Origin: JASHPR01 sp963833885
GTDB lineage: Bacteria > Actinomycetota > Actinomycetes > Streptosporangiales > Streptosporangiaceae
Assembly: GCA_963833885.1 (NCBI GenBank)
Contig: CAWHZU010000033.1
Span: 186,001 to 250,000 of the forward strand
Length of the DNA stretch: 64,000 nt
Reading direction: 5' to 3'
The position numbers and the translations under genes were made by a program. This document shows, piece after piece, positions 18,145 through 26,613 of the stretch (positions are counted from its first letter, which is position 1; every line of letters starts with the position of its first letter). The notes under the pieces are model-generated. The model ran no database searches, was not told the origin of the DNA, and worked only from the letters and a program-made list of their open reading frames with translations.

Positions 18145-19416
18145 ATGCTCGCCGCTCAGTTTCGCGCGACCGTCTCCCCGGTCATCGCGAGTCCGGTGCT
18201 GCGCCGCCTGCTACCCGCGTTCGCGGTGTCGGCGATCGGCGACGGGATGAGCGCGGTCGGCGTGGCGTGGCTGGCGATCCGGATCGCCGCGCCCGCCGAC
18301 CGCGGCCTGGTGGTGGGCGTGGCGGTCGCCGCCTATACGCTGCCGGGCGCAGCCGGGGCGGTACTGCTGGCCAGGCCGCTGCGCGGCCTGGCCAGCCGGC
18401 ACCTGGTCGCCGCCGACGCGGCGCTGCGCGCGGTGACGCTGAGCATGATCCCGCTGCTGTACGCGCTGGGCGCCCTGCGGGCCGGGTCGTATGTGGGGCT
18501 GCTGGCGGCGTCTTCGCTGCTGCACGCCTGGGGCATCTCCGGCCAGTACACGTTGGTCGCCGAGCGCCTGCCGCCGCAGTACCGCACGACCGGGAACGCG
18601 CTGCTGTCGGGGTTTTCGATGGCCGCCTATGTGATCGGCCCGCTGCTGGCCGGCCTGGCGGTGGCGGTTGCCGGGCCTGCGCTGCCGGTTGCGGCCGACG
18701 CGGCGTCCTTCGCGATCCTGGCGGTCGCTGCAGCCACGGTGAGGAATCATCCAAGGTCCACCGGACTCGCGGATGCCGCCCAGCCGGACCGGGCACGGGG
18801 CTTCGCGGCGATCGCCCGCAGCCCTGCGCTGGCCGGCCTGCTCGTCCTGACCGTCGTCTACTTCTTCCTGTACGGGCCGGTCGAGGTAGCCCTGCCGCTA
18901 TACGTGACCGGGCCACTGCACGGCAGCGCCCCGCTGCTCAGCCTGTTCTGGGCCGTGTTCGGGATCGGCGCTACCGCGGGCAGCATTGTCGCGGGACTGA
19001 CGCGCCGCCTCCCGGTGTGGCCGATCCTGATGACAGCGGTCATCGGCTGGGGCGCGGCGCTCGCCCCGCTCGGCCTGCTCGCCCTGCCCGTTCCCGCGCT
19101 GGCTTGCTTCGCCGCTGGCGGCCTGCTCTATGCGCCCTACCCGGCCCTGTCGGCCACCTTGTTTCAGCGGGAAAGCCCCCCGGAAGTGCTCTCCCAGGTC
19201 TTTGCTGCTCGCGGCGCGCTGACCTTGCTCGCGACCCCGCTCGGCACCGCGCTCGGCGGGCCGCTCACCGCATGGCTCGGCGCCCAGCACGTCCTGCTGG
19301 TCTCGGCGGCGGCAACCGTCGCGTCCGGCCTGGTCGCCACCACGATCCTTATCACGCACCGCCGGAAGCAGACCCGGCCCGAGGCAAAGAGCGCCGCCTT
19401 GAGAGCGCAAGCGTGA
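18145..19416 (+). CDS. MFS transporter
   Basis: About 423 residues with roughly twelve hydrophobic helices. It starts MLAAQFRATV and enters helix 1 with LLPAFAVSAIGDGMSAVGVA, typical of the efflux-type (Enterobactin exporter/MdtG-like) MFS group in actinobacteria. The start ATG 18145 is preferred over 18016 because the upstream part is inside the DUF1801 gene and GAAGGGA precedes it. The substrate is unknown. It follows DUF1801 by 44 bp and probably belongs to the HxlR-controlled unit. Confidence 0.85.
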   Translation: MLAAQFRATVSPVIASPVLRRLLPAFAVSAIGDGMSAVGVAWLAIRIAAPADRGLVVGVAVAAYTLPGAAGAVLLARPLRGLASRHLVAADAALRAVTLSMIPLLYALGALRAGSYVGLLAASSLLHAWGISGQYTLVAERLPPQYRTTGNALLSGFSMAAYVIGPLLAGLAVAVAGPALPVAADAASFAILAVAAATVRNHPRSTGLADAAQPDRARGFAAIARSPALAGLLVLTVVYFFLYGPVEVALPLYVTGPLHGSAPLLSLFWAVFGIGATAGSIVAGLTRRLPVWPILMTAVIGWGAALAPLGLLALPVPALACFAAGGLLYAPYPALSATLFQRESPPEVLSQVFAARGALTLLATPLGTALGGPLTAWLGAQHVLLVSAAATVASGLVATTILITHRRKQTRPEAKSAALRAQA

Positions 19417-19480
19417 AGCCTCCATCACTAGGCCCGGCACGACGTGCGGCAATTTCGTACCGGCCTGAGAGACTGGCGCG

Positions 19481-19816
19481 ATGGTACGGATAGACACCGT
19501 GGTCATCAACGCGACGGACGCCCGCCGGGCGGCGGAGTTCTGGGGCAAGGCGCTCGGATACACGCCACGCAGCGAGGGCGCGCTCACGCTCGTCCCGGAG
19601 AACGGCGACGGCCCTGCCGTGAACCTGGACGAGACCGACCGTGCGCATCTTGACCTGCGAGTGGCGAACGCCGCCGAGCAGCAGGCAGAGGTCGAGCGGC
19701 TGATGGCGCTCGGCGCGCGACGGGTGGAGTGGGAGTACCCCGACGGCGCCAACTTCGTGGTGCTCGCCGACACCGAGGGGAACCCGTTCTGCGTGGTGAA
19801 CGCCGGCGACGGCTGA
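19481..19816 (+). CDS. VOC-superfamily (glyoxalase-like) protein
   Basis: A 111-residue single VOC domain: IDTVVINATDARRAAEFWGK at the start and NFVVLADTEGNPFCVV at the end, a paired beta-alpha-beta-beta-beta pattern. Members include glyoxalases, bleomycin-binding proteins and dioxygenases; with only one domain it would dimerise. No substrate can be named. A GAGAG sequence about 10 nt before ATG 19481 may serve as the ribosome site. Confidence 0.8.
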   Translation: MVRIDTVVINATDARRAAEFWGKALGYTPRSEGALTLVPENGDGPAVNLDETDRAHLDLRVANAAEQQAEVERLMALGARRVEWEYPDGANFVVLADTEGNPFCVVNAGDG

Positions 19817-19867
19817 ACCGACGCCGGCCGGGAGTAACACGGGGCCGGTCGCCAGACACTAGGAAGT

Positions 19868-20953
19868 GTGGAGAGCTCAATCACCGTTCGCATCGCGCAT
19901 GCCAGGCCGTGGCCAGGGAGGATCGGCGACCGGAGGCTCCTCATCGTGGGCTATCTGGTCGTGCTCGCCGACGACGCCGGCCACCGCGCGGTGCCGGTCT
20001 GGCTGTTGCCCGGCAACAGAGCGGGTGGCAGCTCGCTGCCACGTCTTGTCAACGAGCCGGACGGGGTGACCGTGACCGCCAGGGTCCCCGAGGAACTCGG
20101 CGCCCGTCTGCTGCGCGCCACGGGGGCCTCGGTGACCGGCGTGGACATCGAGATGATCAAGGCCGACGCCGGCGAACTGACGGCCGAGACCGCCGCGGCG
20201 CGGATCGAAGTCGGCGGCCGCGCGGGATCCCGGCAGGTCACCGCCCGGCTCGGCTTTGGCCTGGCCTTGGCCGCCGTCACCGGGGCGCCGGTCCGGGTCC
20301 CCGGCGCGGTGCTGGACCGGCTGGCCGTTCCCGTGCCCGGGGACGACATGGTCGGCCCGATTCTGGACCGGCTGCCACCCGACCGGCGACTGACGGAGCG
20401 CCGCGCCCCGGTCTCCGCGGGCGGTCCCGCCGGCGGAACCCATGCGAGACCCCGCTTCGAGCCGCGCAACCTGTCGTTCGCCGATGGCCTGGGCCGGTGG
20501 GACCTCGGCATCGACGTGCCTGACGAGGCGGGACATCCGGGGGATCGGGATTACACCTCCGCAGCCGAAGGCGTTTCCGCGATCCTGTCGGCGGCCGTGC
20601 CGCGGCCCGCCGGGTCAGCAGCGCTGGCGCAGACGATCTTCGCCGATGACTACCGGGGCGGCCGGGTCATGTTCCGCGGCGAGATCCGCACCGAGGGCGT
20701 CTCACAGCGGGCCGGGCTGCGCCTGGAGATCATCACCCGGGCACGGCGGGTCAAACCCGAGCGCGAGAGCAGATGGGAGCTGCGGCCCGAGCATGAGCAG
20801 CGCCACGTCACCGTCTCCGGCAGCAGCGACTGGGCCAGCCAGGAGGTAACCGCCCTGGTTCCTGACGACGCCGAGCTCATAAGGTTCGGCATCACCCTTG
20901 CCGGCCCCGGCCTGGTCGCGCTGCGCTCACCGGAACTGGCCGCCGGGACCTGA
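19868..20953 (+). CDS. Bifunctional-nuclease-like (BFN) domain protein with jelly-roll tail
   Basis: A 361-residue protein. Residues ~20-155 fit the BFN domain (pfam DNase-RNase): YLVVLADDAGHRAVPVWLLP, VTGVDIEMIK, and the closing strand FGLALAAVTGAPVRVPGAVL. Residues ~195-361 form a second domain starting RPRFEPRNLSFADGLGRW, with YRGGRVMFRGEIRT and RFGITLAGPGLVALR, resembling the carbohydrate-binding-like jelly-roll that follows some AraC regulators. No DNA-binding domain is seen. It is a paralogue of the following gene over its whole length, which has the same two domains behind an ECF sigma factor, 9 bp downstream. Confidence 0.7.
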   Translation: MESSITVRIAHARPWPGRIGDRRLLIVGYLVVLADDAGHRAVPVWLLPGNRAGGSSLPRLVNEPDGVTVTARVPEELGARLLRATGASVTGVDIEMIKADAGELTAETAAARIEVGGRAGSRQVTARLGFGLALAAVTGAPVRVPGAVLDRLAVPVPGDDMVGPILDRLPPDRRLTERRAPVSAGGPAGGTHARPRFEPRNLSFADGLGRWDLGIDVPDEAGHPGDRDYTSAAEGVSAILSAAVPRPAGSAALAQTIFADDYRGGRVMFRGEIRTEGVSQRAGLRLEIITRARRVKPERESRWELRPEHEQRHVTVSGSSDWASQEVTALVPDDAELIRFGITLAGPGLVALRSPELAAGT

Positions 20954-20962
20954 ACGACGGCC

Positions 20963-22552
20963 ATGGACATCTCCGACGGTGACCTGGTCCGGCTGGCCCG
21001 CGACGGCGCCCCGGTCGCGTTCCGGCTGCTGGTCGAGCGGTACCAGGCGATGACGCGTGCCCGTGCCGCTGGCCTCAGCCGCAACCGCAGCGACGTGGAC
21101 GACATCGTGCAGGAGTCGTTCCTGCAGGCGTTCGTCGCGCTGGACCGGCTGCGGGATCCGGACCGGTTCGCGGGCTGGCTGGCCGCCATCGTGCTCAACG
21201 TCAGCCGGAACCTGCAGCGGCACGCCCAGCCGGTGCTGCTGCCGGAATGGCCCGAGCCGCTGCACCCCGCCGCCCCGGACGCCGTGCCGTCGGCTGACGA
21301 CCTCGACCGGACGGCCGCGCTGCGCGCGGCCGTCGCCGACCTCCCGGCCGGGCAGCGGCGTGCCGTCGCGCTCTATTACTACGCGGACCAGCCCGCTGAC
21401 CAGATCGCCGAGTCGCCCGGCGCGGTCCGGGCCAGCCTGCACAAGGCGCGGCTCCGGCTGCGCGCGTACATCGCCGAGCACCGGCCCGACCTCATCCCCG
21501 CTGCATCACGGAGGACCCAGATGACCAGCGTCCGCGTCGCGCGTGCCGAGGACAGGCCCGCGCGCGCCCGTCAGTTGCAGGTTCGCGTGCCCACGCATCT
21601 CGTCGTGCTCGCCGACGACGCCGGCGGCCGGGAGCTGCCGATCTGGCTGCTGGAATTCGATGGCCTGCGCCTGGCCCGGCTCCTCGAGCGGAACAAGGCT
21701 GGCCCGGCGGAGGCCGCAACCGCGGACGATCTCACCGCGGAACTGCTTCGCGCGGCCGACGCGCGGGTAACCGGTGTGGACATCGACGAACTGGGCCCCG
21801 AGGTGGCCGGAGCGCGGATAAGGCTGGCCGGTCCGGCCGGACCACAGACGGTCACGGCGCGCCTGGCCGAAGGCATTGCCGTCGCGATCGCGACCGGCGC
21901 TCCGCTTCGGGTCGCCGACGCGGTGATGGACCGGCTGGCGCGGCCGCCGGCGCGAGAGGGCGCGGAGCCTGCGCAGGCCCCGGAACCAACGATCTCGCCC
22001 GCTCCGCAGGAGCGCGGCCCGGCGGGCCAGCCAGCTGACCGCCTTCGCCGACGGCCCCGTTTCGAACCGCGCAACCTTGCGTTCGCCGACGGCCTGGACG
22101 GCTGGCTGTTCGCGGGCAATTTCTCCGAGCATGCGAGCGAGTCGCACTGGCACGACTACGCCTGCGCAGCGGAGAACGGGTCGGTGGTGCTTTCGTCGGC
22201 CGTGCCGGAGCCGGCCGGGTTCGCGGCCCTCGGCCAGGAACTGTTCTCCGACGACTACCGCGGCGCGGTGATCACGTTCCGCGGCGAGTTCCGCACCGCG
22301 GATGCTCCCGGCCGCGCCGGGCTGTTCCTTCGCGTGAACGAGGGTCAGCCGATCCAGGGACCAATCACGGACCGCTCCGTCTTCGCCGATCCGGACAACA
22401 ACATCGTCACGATCCCGGCCGGCCGCGGCTGGGCCAGGCACGAGGTCAGCGCGCGGGTCCCGGACGACTCGGACGCGTTCGTGTTCGGCGTCTTCCTGGC
22501 GGGACCCGGCCAGATCGAGGTCCGCAACACTGAGCTGGCCGTCGACCACTAG
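20963..22552 (+). CDS. ECF sigma factor fused to BFN and jelly-roll-like domains
   Basis: A 529-residue fusion. Residues ~1-75 are sigma-70 region 2 (DLVRLARDGAPVAFRLLVER; DVDDIVQESFLQAFVAL). Residues ~110-165 are region 4 (LPAGQRRAVALYYYADQPAD; VRASLHKARLRLRAYI). From ~195 to 330 is a BFN domain (HLVVLADDAGGRELPIWLLE; AEGIAVAIATGAPLRVADAV). Residues ~375-529 are the jelly-roll-like tail (RFEPRNLAFADGLDGW; ELFSDDYRGAVITFRGEFRT; VFGVFLAGPGQIEVRN). An internal ATG at 21521 could start the BFN part alone. No anti-sigma gene is adjacent, consistent with ECF groups whose C-terminal extension does the regulation. It follows its sigma-less paralogue by 9 bp and is probably co-transcribed. Confidence 0.8.
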   Translation: MDISDGDLVRLARDGAPVAFRLLVERYQAMTRARAAGLSRNRSDVDDIVQESFLQAFVALDRLRDPDRFAGWLAAIVLNVSRNLQRHAQPVLLPEWPEPLHPAAPDAVPSADDLDRTAALRAAVADLPAGQRRAVALYYYADQPADQIAESPGAVRASLHKARLRLRAYIAEHRPDLIPAASRRTQMTSVRVARAEDRPARARQLQVRVPTHLVVLADDAGGRELPIWLLEFDGLRLARLLERNKAGPAEAATADDLTAELLRAADARVTGVDIDELGPEVAGARIRLAGPAGPQTVTARLAEGIAVAIATGAPLRVADAVMDRLARPPAREGAEPAQAPEPTISPAPQERGPAGQPADRLRRRPRFEPRNLAFADGLDGWLFAGNFSEHASESHWHDYACAAENGSVVLSSAVPEPAGFAALGQELFSDDYRGAVITFRGEFRTADAPGRAGLFLRVNEGQPIQGPITDRSVFADPDNNIVTIPAGRGWARHEVSARVPDDSDAFVFGVFLAGPGQIEVRNTELAVDH

Positions 22553-22574
22553 GCGCCCTGGTGACCGTGGCGGA

Positions 22575-23435
22575 TCATGCCAGGAAGCCGCTGAGGGCAG
22601 AGATCCATTGGTCTGGCTGGTCGACGTGGGTCATGTGCCCGGCGCCGGAAAGGACGATGGCCCGGGCGGCGGGAATCAGGACAGCGGCTTGCTCGGCCAG
22701 GGCGGCGGGAAAGGTCATGTCCTGCCGGCCGTGCAGCAGCAGGATGGGCAGGCCCAGCGCCGCGAGGCGGGGAGCCGCGTCATCGCGGTGTGCCCGGGGC
22801 AGGGTGCCGGCTCGCCAGGGCCGCAGCCACTCGGCGGAGAACCGGACCCGCTGCAGGCGGGCCAGGTAGCCGGGCATTGCGTCCCGGCGCCACAGGTCCG
22901 CTGGTGCTTGGGCGATGGCGGCGGCGCGGGTCAGTTCGGGGCCCGGCAGGGCGGGATCGGACCAGGCGCGTCTGGCTGCCGCGGTGCGGCGGTCGCGTTC
23001 TGCCCAGCCATCGAACGCGCCGGGCGGGACCGGCAGCACGCTGCTGGAGGCGATGACCAGCTTGCGCACGCGGTGCGGCGCGGCCAGGGCCAGCCGCTGG
23101 GCGAGTAACCCTCCGTAGGAGAAACCCAGGACGTCGGCGTCGGCGACGCCGAGCGCATCCAGCAGGACGGCAAGATCAGCAGTCGCGGCATCGGGGGTGT
23201 ACTCGCCGTCGGCCAGGCCGCGAGTGGAACGCCCGCACCCGCGCAGGTCGGGCAGGATCAGCCGGTGCCGGCCTGCCAGGCGGTCCAATGGCTCGCGCAG
23301 GTAGCTGTGATCCCAGTCCGGGCCGCCGTGGATGACCAGCAAAGGGCGTTCCGCCGGGCCCTGGGACTGCGCGACGAACAGCCGCACGTCAGGCTCCGCG
23401 GACACGACGACATGGTTTTCGGTCCACAGGGGCAT
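22575..23435 (-). CDS. Alpha/beta hydrolase (proline-iminopeptidase-like)
   Basis: A 286-residue hydrolase of the alpha/beta fold: oxyanion loop LLVIHGGPDWDHSYL, nucleophile elbow LGFSYGGLLAQ, acid in LLLHGRQDMTF and the histidine in LSGAGHMTHVD. The HGGPDWDHSYL form is like proline iminopeptidases and related esterases; the substrate is not known. It starts 11 bp after the trpS stop, so it is very likely co-transcribed with trpS and subject to the same attenuator. Confidence 0.85.
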   Translation of the reverse strand: MPLWTENHVVVSAEPDVRLFVAQSQGPAERPLLVIHGGPDWDHSYLREPLDRLAGRHRLILPDLRGCGRSTRGLADGEYTPDAATADLAVLLDALGVADADVLGFSYGGLLAQRLALAAPHRVRKLVIASSSVLPVPPGAFDGWAERDRRTAAARRAWSDPALPGPELTRAAAIAQAPADLWRRDAMPGYLARLQRVRFSAEWLRPWRAGTLPRAHRDDAAPRLAALGLPILLLHGRQDMTFPAALAEQAAVLIPAARAIVLSGAGHMTHVDQPDQWISALSGFLA

Positions 23436-23446
23436 CGATCAGCCGT

Positions 23447-24427
23447 TCACGCGGGCAGCAGGCCGATCGCCGCCTTGGCCTGCCGCACCTTTTCCCGGCC
23501 CAGTTCGCTGGCCCGCGCGGCGCCGGCCCGCAGCACCGACCGGATGTGGTCGGGGTCGCGGGACAGTGCCTGGTAGCGGTCGCGGACCGGCGCCATGGTC
23601 GCTACCACAGCGTCGGCGACCGCGTGCTTCAGGTCGCCGTACCGGCCGAACTCGCCGCTCAGCTCCTCGGGTTCCTGGCCGGTGCACGCGGCCAGGATGG
23701 CCAGCAGGTTCGACACCCCGGGCTTGCTGGCCGGGTCGTAGGCCACCTCGCCGTCGGCGTCGGTGACTGCCCGCATCACCTTGCGCCGCAGCACGTCAGG
23801 CGCGTCGAGCAGGCGCAGTGAGCCCGCGAGCGACGAGGCCGACTTGCTCATCTTGGCGGTCGGATCGGCGAGGTCCATGATCCTGGCGGCGACCGGCGGG
23901 TTGACCGCCTTCGGCAGCGTGAAGGTCGGCCCGTACCGGCTGTTGAACCGGGCCGCCACGTCCCGGGCCAGTTCCACGTGCTGGCTCTGATCCTCGCCGA
24001 CCGGCACCTCGTCGGTGTCGTAGAGCAAAATGTCGGACGCCATCAGGACCGGGTAGGTCAGCAGCGAGACCCGGACCTGCTCCTGGCGGCGGGCCTTCTC
24101 CTTGAACTGGATCATGCGCTGGGCCTCGCCATAGCCCGTGGCGCACTCCAGCAGGTAGTGCAACTCGGAGTGCTCGGGCACATGCGACTGCACCATGAAC
24201 AAGCACAAGTCCGGATCGGCGCCCGCGGCCAGCAGCAGCGTGGCGAACTCCAGCGTTCGCCGCCGCACGTCGTCGGGCTGGTGGTCGAGCGTCAGCGCGT
24301 GCAGGTCGGAAACGAACACCACGGTGTCCGCGATGGCTTGCTCGGCCACGATCGGCCGGATCGCGCCCACATAGTTGCCCAGATGCAGTTCCCCCGACGG
24401 GGTGAACCCGGTGAGTCGTCGTGACAT
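23447..24427 (-). CDS. trpS: Tryptophanyl-tRNA synthetase
   Basis: A 326-residue class I aminoacyl-tRNA synthetase that charges tRNA-Trp. The HIGH-type motif appears as TPSGELHLGNYVGA, and KMSKS as AKMSKSASS. The residues VSDLHALTLDH, ATGYGEAQRMIQFKEK and DEVPVGEDQSQHVELARD follow the family layout. GAGGAG lies 8 nt before ATG 24427. The 5' region contains a Trp leader peptide and terminator, so expression should rise when charged tRNA-Trp is low. In Streptomyces an auxiliary, indolmycin-resistant TrpRS gene is controlled in this way; whether this copy is auxiliary or the sole TrpRS cannot be judged from one window. Confidence 0.95.
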   Translation of the reverse strand: MSRRLTGFTPSGELHLGNYVGAIRPIVAEQAIADTVVFVSDLHALTLDHQPDDVRRRTLEFATLLLAAGADPDLCLFMVQSHVPEHSELHYLLECATGYGEAQRMIQFKEKARRQEQVRVSLLTYPVLMASDILLYDTDEVPVGEDQSQHVELARDVAARFNSRYGPTFTLPKAVNPPVAARIMDLADPTAKMSKSASSLAGSLRLLDAPDVLRRKVMRAVTDADGEVAYDPASKPGVSNLLAILAACTGQEPEELSGEFGRYGDLKHAVADAVVATMAPVRDRYQALSRDPDHIRSVLRAGAARASELGREKVRQAKAAIGLLPA

Positions 24428-24482
24428 TGGTCTTGCTCCTCTGCCTCAGGCCGCCGCCCGGAGCCACGCTGACCGCATCAAG

Positions 24483-24516
24483 GCAAAAGAAGACGGCCGC
24501 CCAGCCCGGGCAGCCG
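24483..24516 (-). terminator. Attenuator terminator of trpS
   Basis: On the minus strand CGGCTGCCC / GGGCGGCCG (24494-24516) forms a 9-bp stem with one T-G pair and a GGGCT loop, followed by TCTTCTTTTG (24484-24493). It lies between the leader peptide and trpS, 56 bp upstream of the start codon. The 5' arm can instead pair with the antiterminator strand at 24543-24551. Confidence 0.7.
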
Positions 24517-24542
24517 CGTGTCGATGTGCGCGAAGGGACAGT

Positions 24543-24551
24543 GCCGCCCGG
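24543..24551 (-). promoter_or_regulatory. Antiterminator arm of the trpS attenuator
   Basis: The minus-strand sequence CCGGGCGGC lies immediately after the leader stop codon and is complementary to GCTGCCCGG in the 5' arm of the terminator, with one T-G pair. A ribosome that finishes the leader would cover it; a ribosome stalled at the Trp codons would leave it free. Confidence 0.6.
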
Positions 24552-24587
24552 TCAGGGGCGCCACCAGCCGCAGTAGCCATAAGTCAT
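24552..24587 (-). CDS. trpS leader peptide (MTYGYCGWWRP)
   Basis: An 11-residue peptide with two adjacent Trp codons at positions 8 and 9 (bases 24566-24561), ending in TGA. The start ATG at 24587 is preceded by a GGTGA sequence at modest distance. Its placement before an alternative terminator/antiterminator pair is the hallmark of ribosome-mediated transcription attenuation, so the product itself is probably not functional. Too short for ordinary gene prediction. Confidence 0.7.
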   Translation of the reverse strand: MTYGYCGWWRP

Positions 24588-24618
24588 TCGCACGTCACCA
24601 TTCTACGGCGCGCGTGCC

Positions 24619-25161
24619 TCAGCTGTCCGGCCGGGTCAGGCGCCTGCGCAGGTAGATGATCAGCACGATGAGCAATATGGCGATTGTCCCTGGCACCATC
24701 GTGCCGACCCAGTCGAAGCCCGGGTTCTGCGGGAACCCCGCCGGGACATGCACGCCCTGACGGGCCAGCATTTCGCGGGCGATCTCGCGTTCCTGAGGGC
24801 TCATGCCGGGTCTTAGCGCGCCGGCCAGCGCGGAGAAGGCGAAGACGAAGGCGGCAGCGGCGGATGCGCCGATCGCGATCCGGGTGGTGTGGACGCGATG
24901 CGCTCGTGCCTCGGCGGCGGTGCGCGCTGCTTTCTCTTCGACGGCGCGCGACGCGAGGATGTCGTCCAGCGGCAGGTCCGTGAGCAGCGCCGTCAGTTCC
25001 TTCCCGGTGCGGGCGTTCAGGGCCTGCCCGGATCGCTCGTCGAATTCGTCGGCCGTAAGCCGGGCCTGGAACGCACCGCTCAGCTCGTGCAGGGCCCGCT
25101 CGCGGTCGGCGTCGGACACCCGCAGGTCACCCGAGGGGTATTTCCAGCCAGCTCTGTCCAT
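24619..25161 (-). CDS. DUF1707 (SHOCT-like) two-helix membrane protein
   Basis: About 180 residues. The N-terminal DUF1707 motif LRVSDADRERALHELSGAFQ, then LTADEFDERSGQALNARTGK, is a short bihelical domain common in actinobacteria. Two hydrophobic helices follow (IAIGASAAAAFVFAFSALAG and GTIAILLIVLIIYLRRR). Function is unknown. The start is ATG 25161, with GGAG 8 nt upstream, rather than 25266. It lies upstream of trpS on the same strand, 31 bp before the leader peptide. Confidence 0.8.
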   Translation of the reverse strand: MDRAGWKYPSGDLRVSDADRERALHELSGAFQARLTADEFDERSGQALNARTGKELTALLTDLPLDDILASRAVEEKAARTAAEARAHRVHTTRIAIGASAAAAFVFAFSALAGALRPGMSPQEREIAREMLARQGVHVPAGFPQNPGFDWVGTMVPGTIAILLIVLIIYLRRRLTRPDS

Positions 25162-25327
25162 GATCCGTACTCCTTCGGCGCGCAGTTTCAGCGTAACCCC
25201 TGCCCGTTGTGCGTTGCCCGGGCGGCAGAGGACCGCGCCCGTCACTGCACCAGTTGCCCGCATCAACTCATTAATATAGTGTGCTACGCAACTAGATAAA
25301 CACCTGGTGGGAGAGCTGGGAGCGCTG

Positions 25328-25720
25328 ATGATCGACTTCCATCTGAACAGCAGGTCCGGCGTGGCGCCGTACCTGCAGCTGATCCGGCAGGTCCGGCAGG
25401 CGCTGCGGCTGGGCTTGCTGCGTGAGGGTGATCAGCTTCCAACGGTCAAGGACGTGGCCGGCTCGCTGGCGATCAACCCCAACACGGTGCTCAAGGCTTA
25501 CCGGCTGCTGGAGTACGAGGGCCTGGCGTCTGCGAAGCCAGGCGTCGGCACGTTCGTGACCAAGACCGTCAGCGAGGAATCGGTCGTCGCGCATCAGCGG
25601 CTGAGCATGGAGCTGTCGGCGTGGATCGGCCGCGCGCAGCGGGCGGGCCTGGACTTCGAAGACATGGAGGCCCTGTTTCAGCGGGCCTCCCGGGCCGCCG
25701 AGCAGGAGGAAGCGGTATGA
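25328..25720 (+). CDS. GntR family transcriptional regulator (YtrA-type)
   Basis: A 130-residue GntR protein: winged helix PYLQLIRQVRQALRLGLLRE, GDQLPTVKDVAGSLAINPNT, VLKAYRLLEYEGL and wing GVGTFV. The short C-terminal part (about 50 residues) puts it in the YtrA group that usually governs a neighbouring ABC exporter. It overlaps the ABC gene by ATGA and is the first gene of a four-gene unit, so auto-repression and response to a toxic compound are likely. GGGAG is about 7 nt upstream of ATG 25328. Confidence 0.88.
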   Translation: MIDFHLNSRSGVAPYLQLIRQVRQALRLGLLREGDQLPTVKDVAGSLAINPNTVLKAYRLLEYEGLASAKPGVGTFVTKTVSEESVVAHQRLSMELSAWIGRAQRAGLDFEDMEALFQRASRAAEQEEAV

Positions 25721-26613
25721 CGAACGCCAACCCGGCGATTGAGGCACACGGTCTGGGCAAGCGGTATGGGCACCGCTGGGCGCTGGCCGACTGCACGCTT
25801 GCCATCCCGGCCGGGCACGTGGCCGGGCTCGTGGGCCCGAACGGGGCAGGCAAGACCACCTTGATCAGCCTTGCCACCGGGATGCTGGCACCGACCACCG
25901 GCACCATCGAGGTGCTCGGCGGCCTGCCGGCCAGCGGTCCCGGTCAGCTCGCCCGCGTTGGCTACGTCGCGCAGGACACCCCGACCTACGCCGGGCTGAG
26001 CGTGGCCGACCACCTCAGGCTCGGCGCGCACCTGAACCCGCGCTGGGACGCCGGGCTCGCCCGGCGCAGGATCGAGCAGCTGAGCCTGGACCCTAAGCAG
26101 AAGGCGGGCAAGCTGTCCGGCGGCCAGCGCGCCCAGCTCGCGCTGACGCTCGCGCTCGCCAAGCGGCCGGAGCTGCTGATCCTTGACGAGCCGATCGCCA
26201 GCCTCGACCCAGTCGCCCGGCGCGAGTTCCTGCAGGTCCTGATGCGCGTGACGGCTGAGCAGGAGCTAAGTGTGGTGATGTCCTCGCACCTGGTAGCCGA
26301 CCTGGAACGGGTCGCCGACTACCTGGTCGTGCTTGTCGCCTCGCGGGTGCGGATCGACGGCGAGGTGGACGACCTGCTCGCCACCCACCACCTGCTCACC
26401 GGCCCGCGCCGCGCCGCCGCCACCCTGCCAGCCAGCCAGCAGGTCATCACCGACAGCCACGCCGGCCGGCAGAGCACGTTCCTGGTGCGCAGCAGCGAGC
26501 CGGTCATCGACCCGGCCTGGACGGTCGAACCGGTCAGCCTGGAAGACCTGGTGCTCGCGTACATGGGCCACGCCGAATCGCCGCAGAGCCAGCGGCTGGA
26601 GGTGCACCAATGA
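25717..26613 (+). CDS. ABC transporter ATP-binding protein
   Basis: About 298 residues. Walker A GPNGAGKTTL, signature LSGGQRAQLALTLAL, Walker B LLILDEPIASLDP and switch MSSHLVADLERV identify the ATPase. A ~90-residue C-terminal extension follows the core. The start ATG 25717 has AGGAGG 7 nt upstream and overlaps the regulator stop. With the permease downstream it forms a YtrA-type exporter; the cargo is not identifiable. Confidence 0.88.
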   Translation: MTNANPAIEAHGLGKRYGHRWALADCTLAIPAGHVAGLVGPNGAGKTTLISLATGMLAPTTGTIEVLGGLPASGPGQLARVGYVAQDTPTYAGLSVADHLRLGAHLNPRWDAGLARRRIEQLSLDPKQKAGKLSGGQRAQLALTLALAKRPELLILDEPIASLDPVARREFLQVLMRVTAEQELSVVMSSHLVADLERVADYLVVLVASRVRIDGEVDDLLATHHLLTGPRRAAATLPASQQVITDSHAGRQSTFLVRSSEPVIDPAWTVEPVSLEDLVLAYMGHAESPQSQRLEVHQ

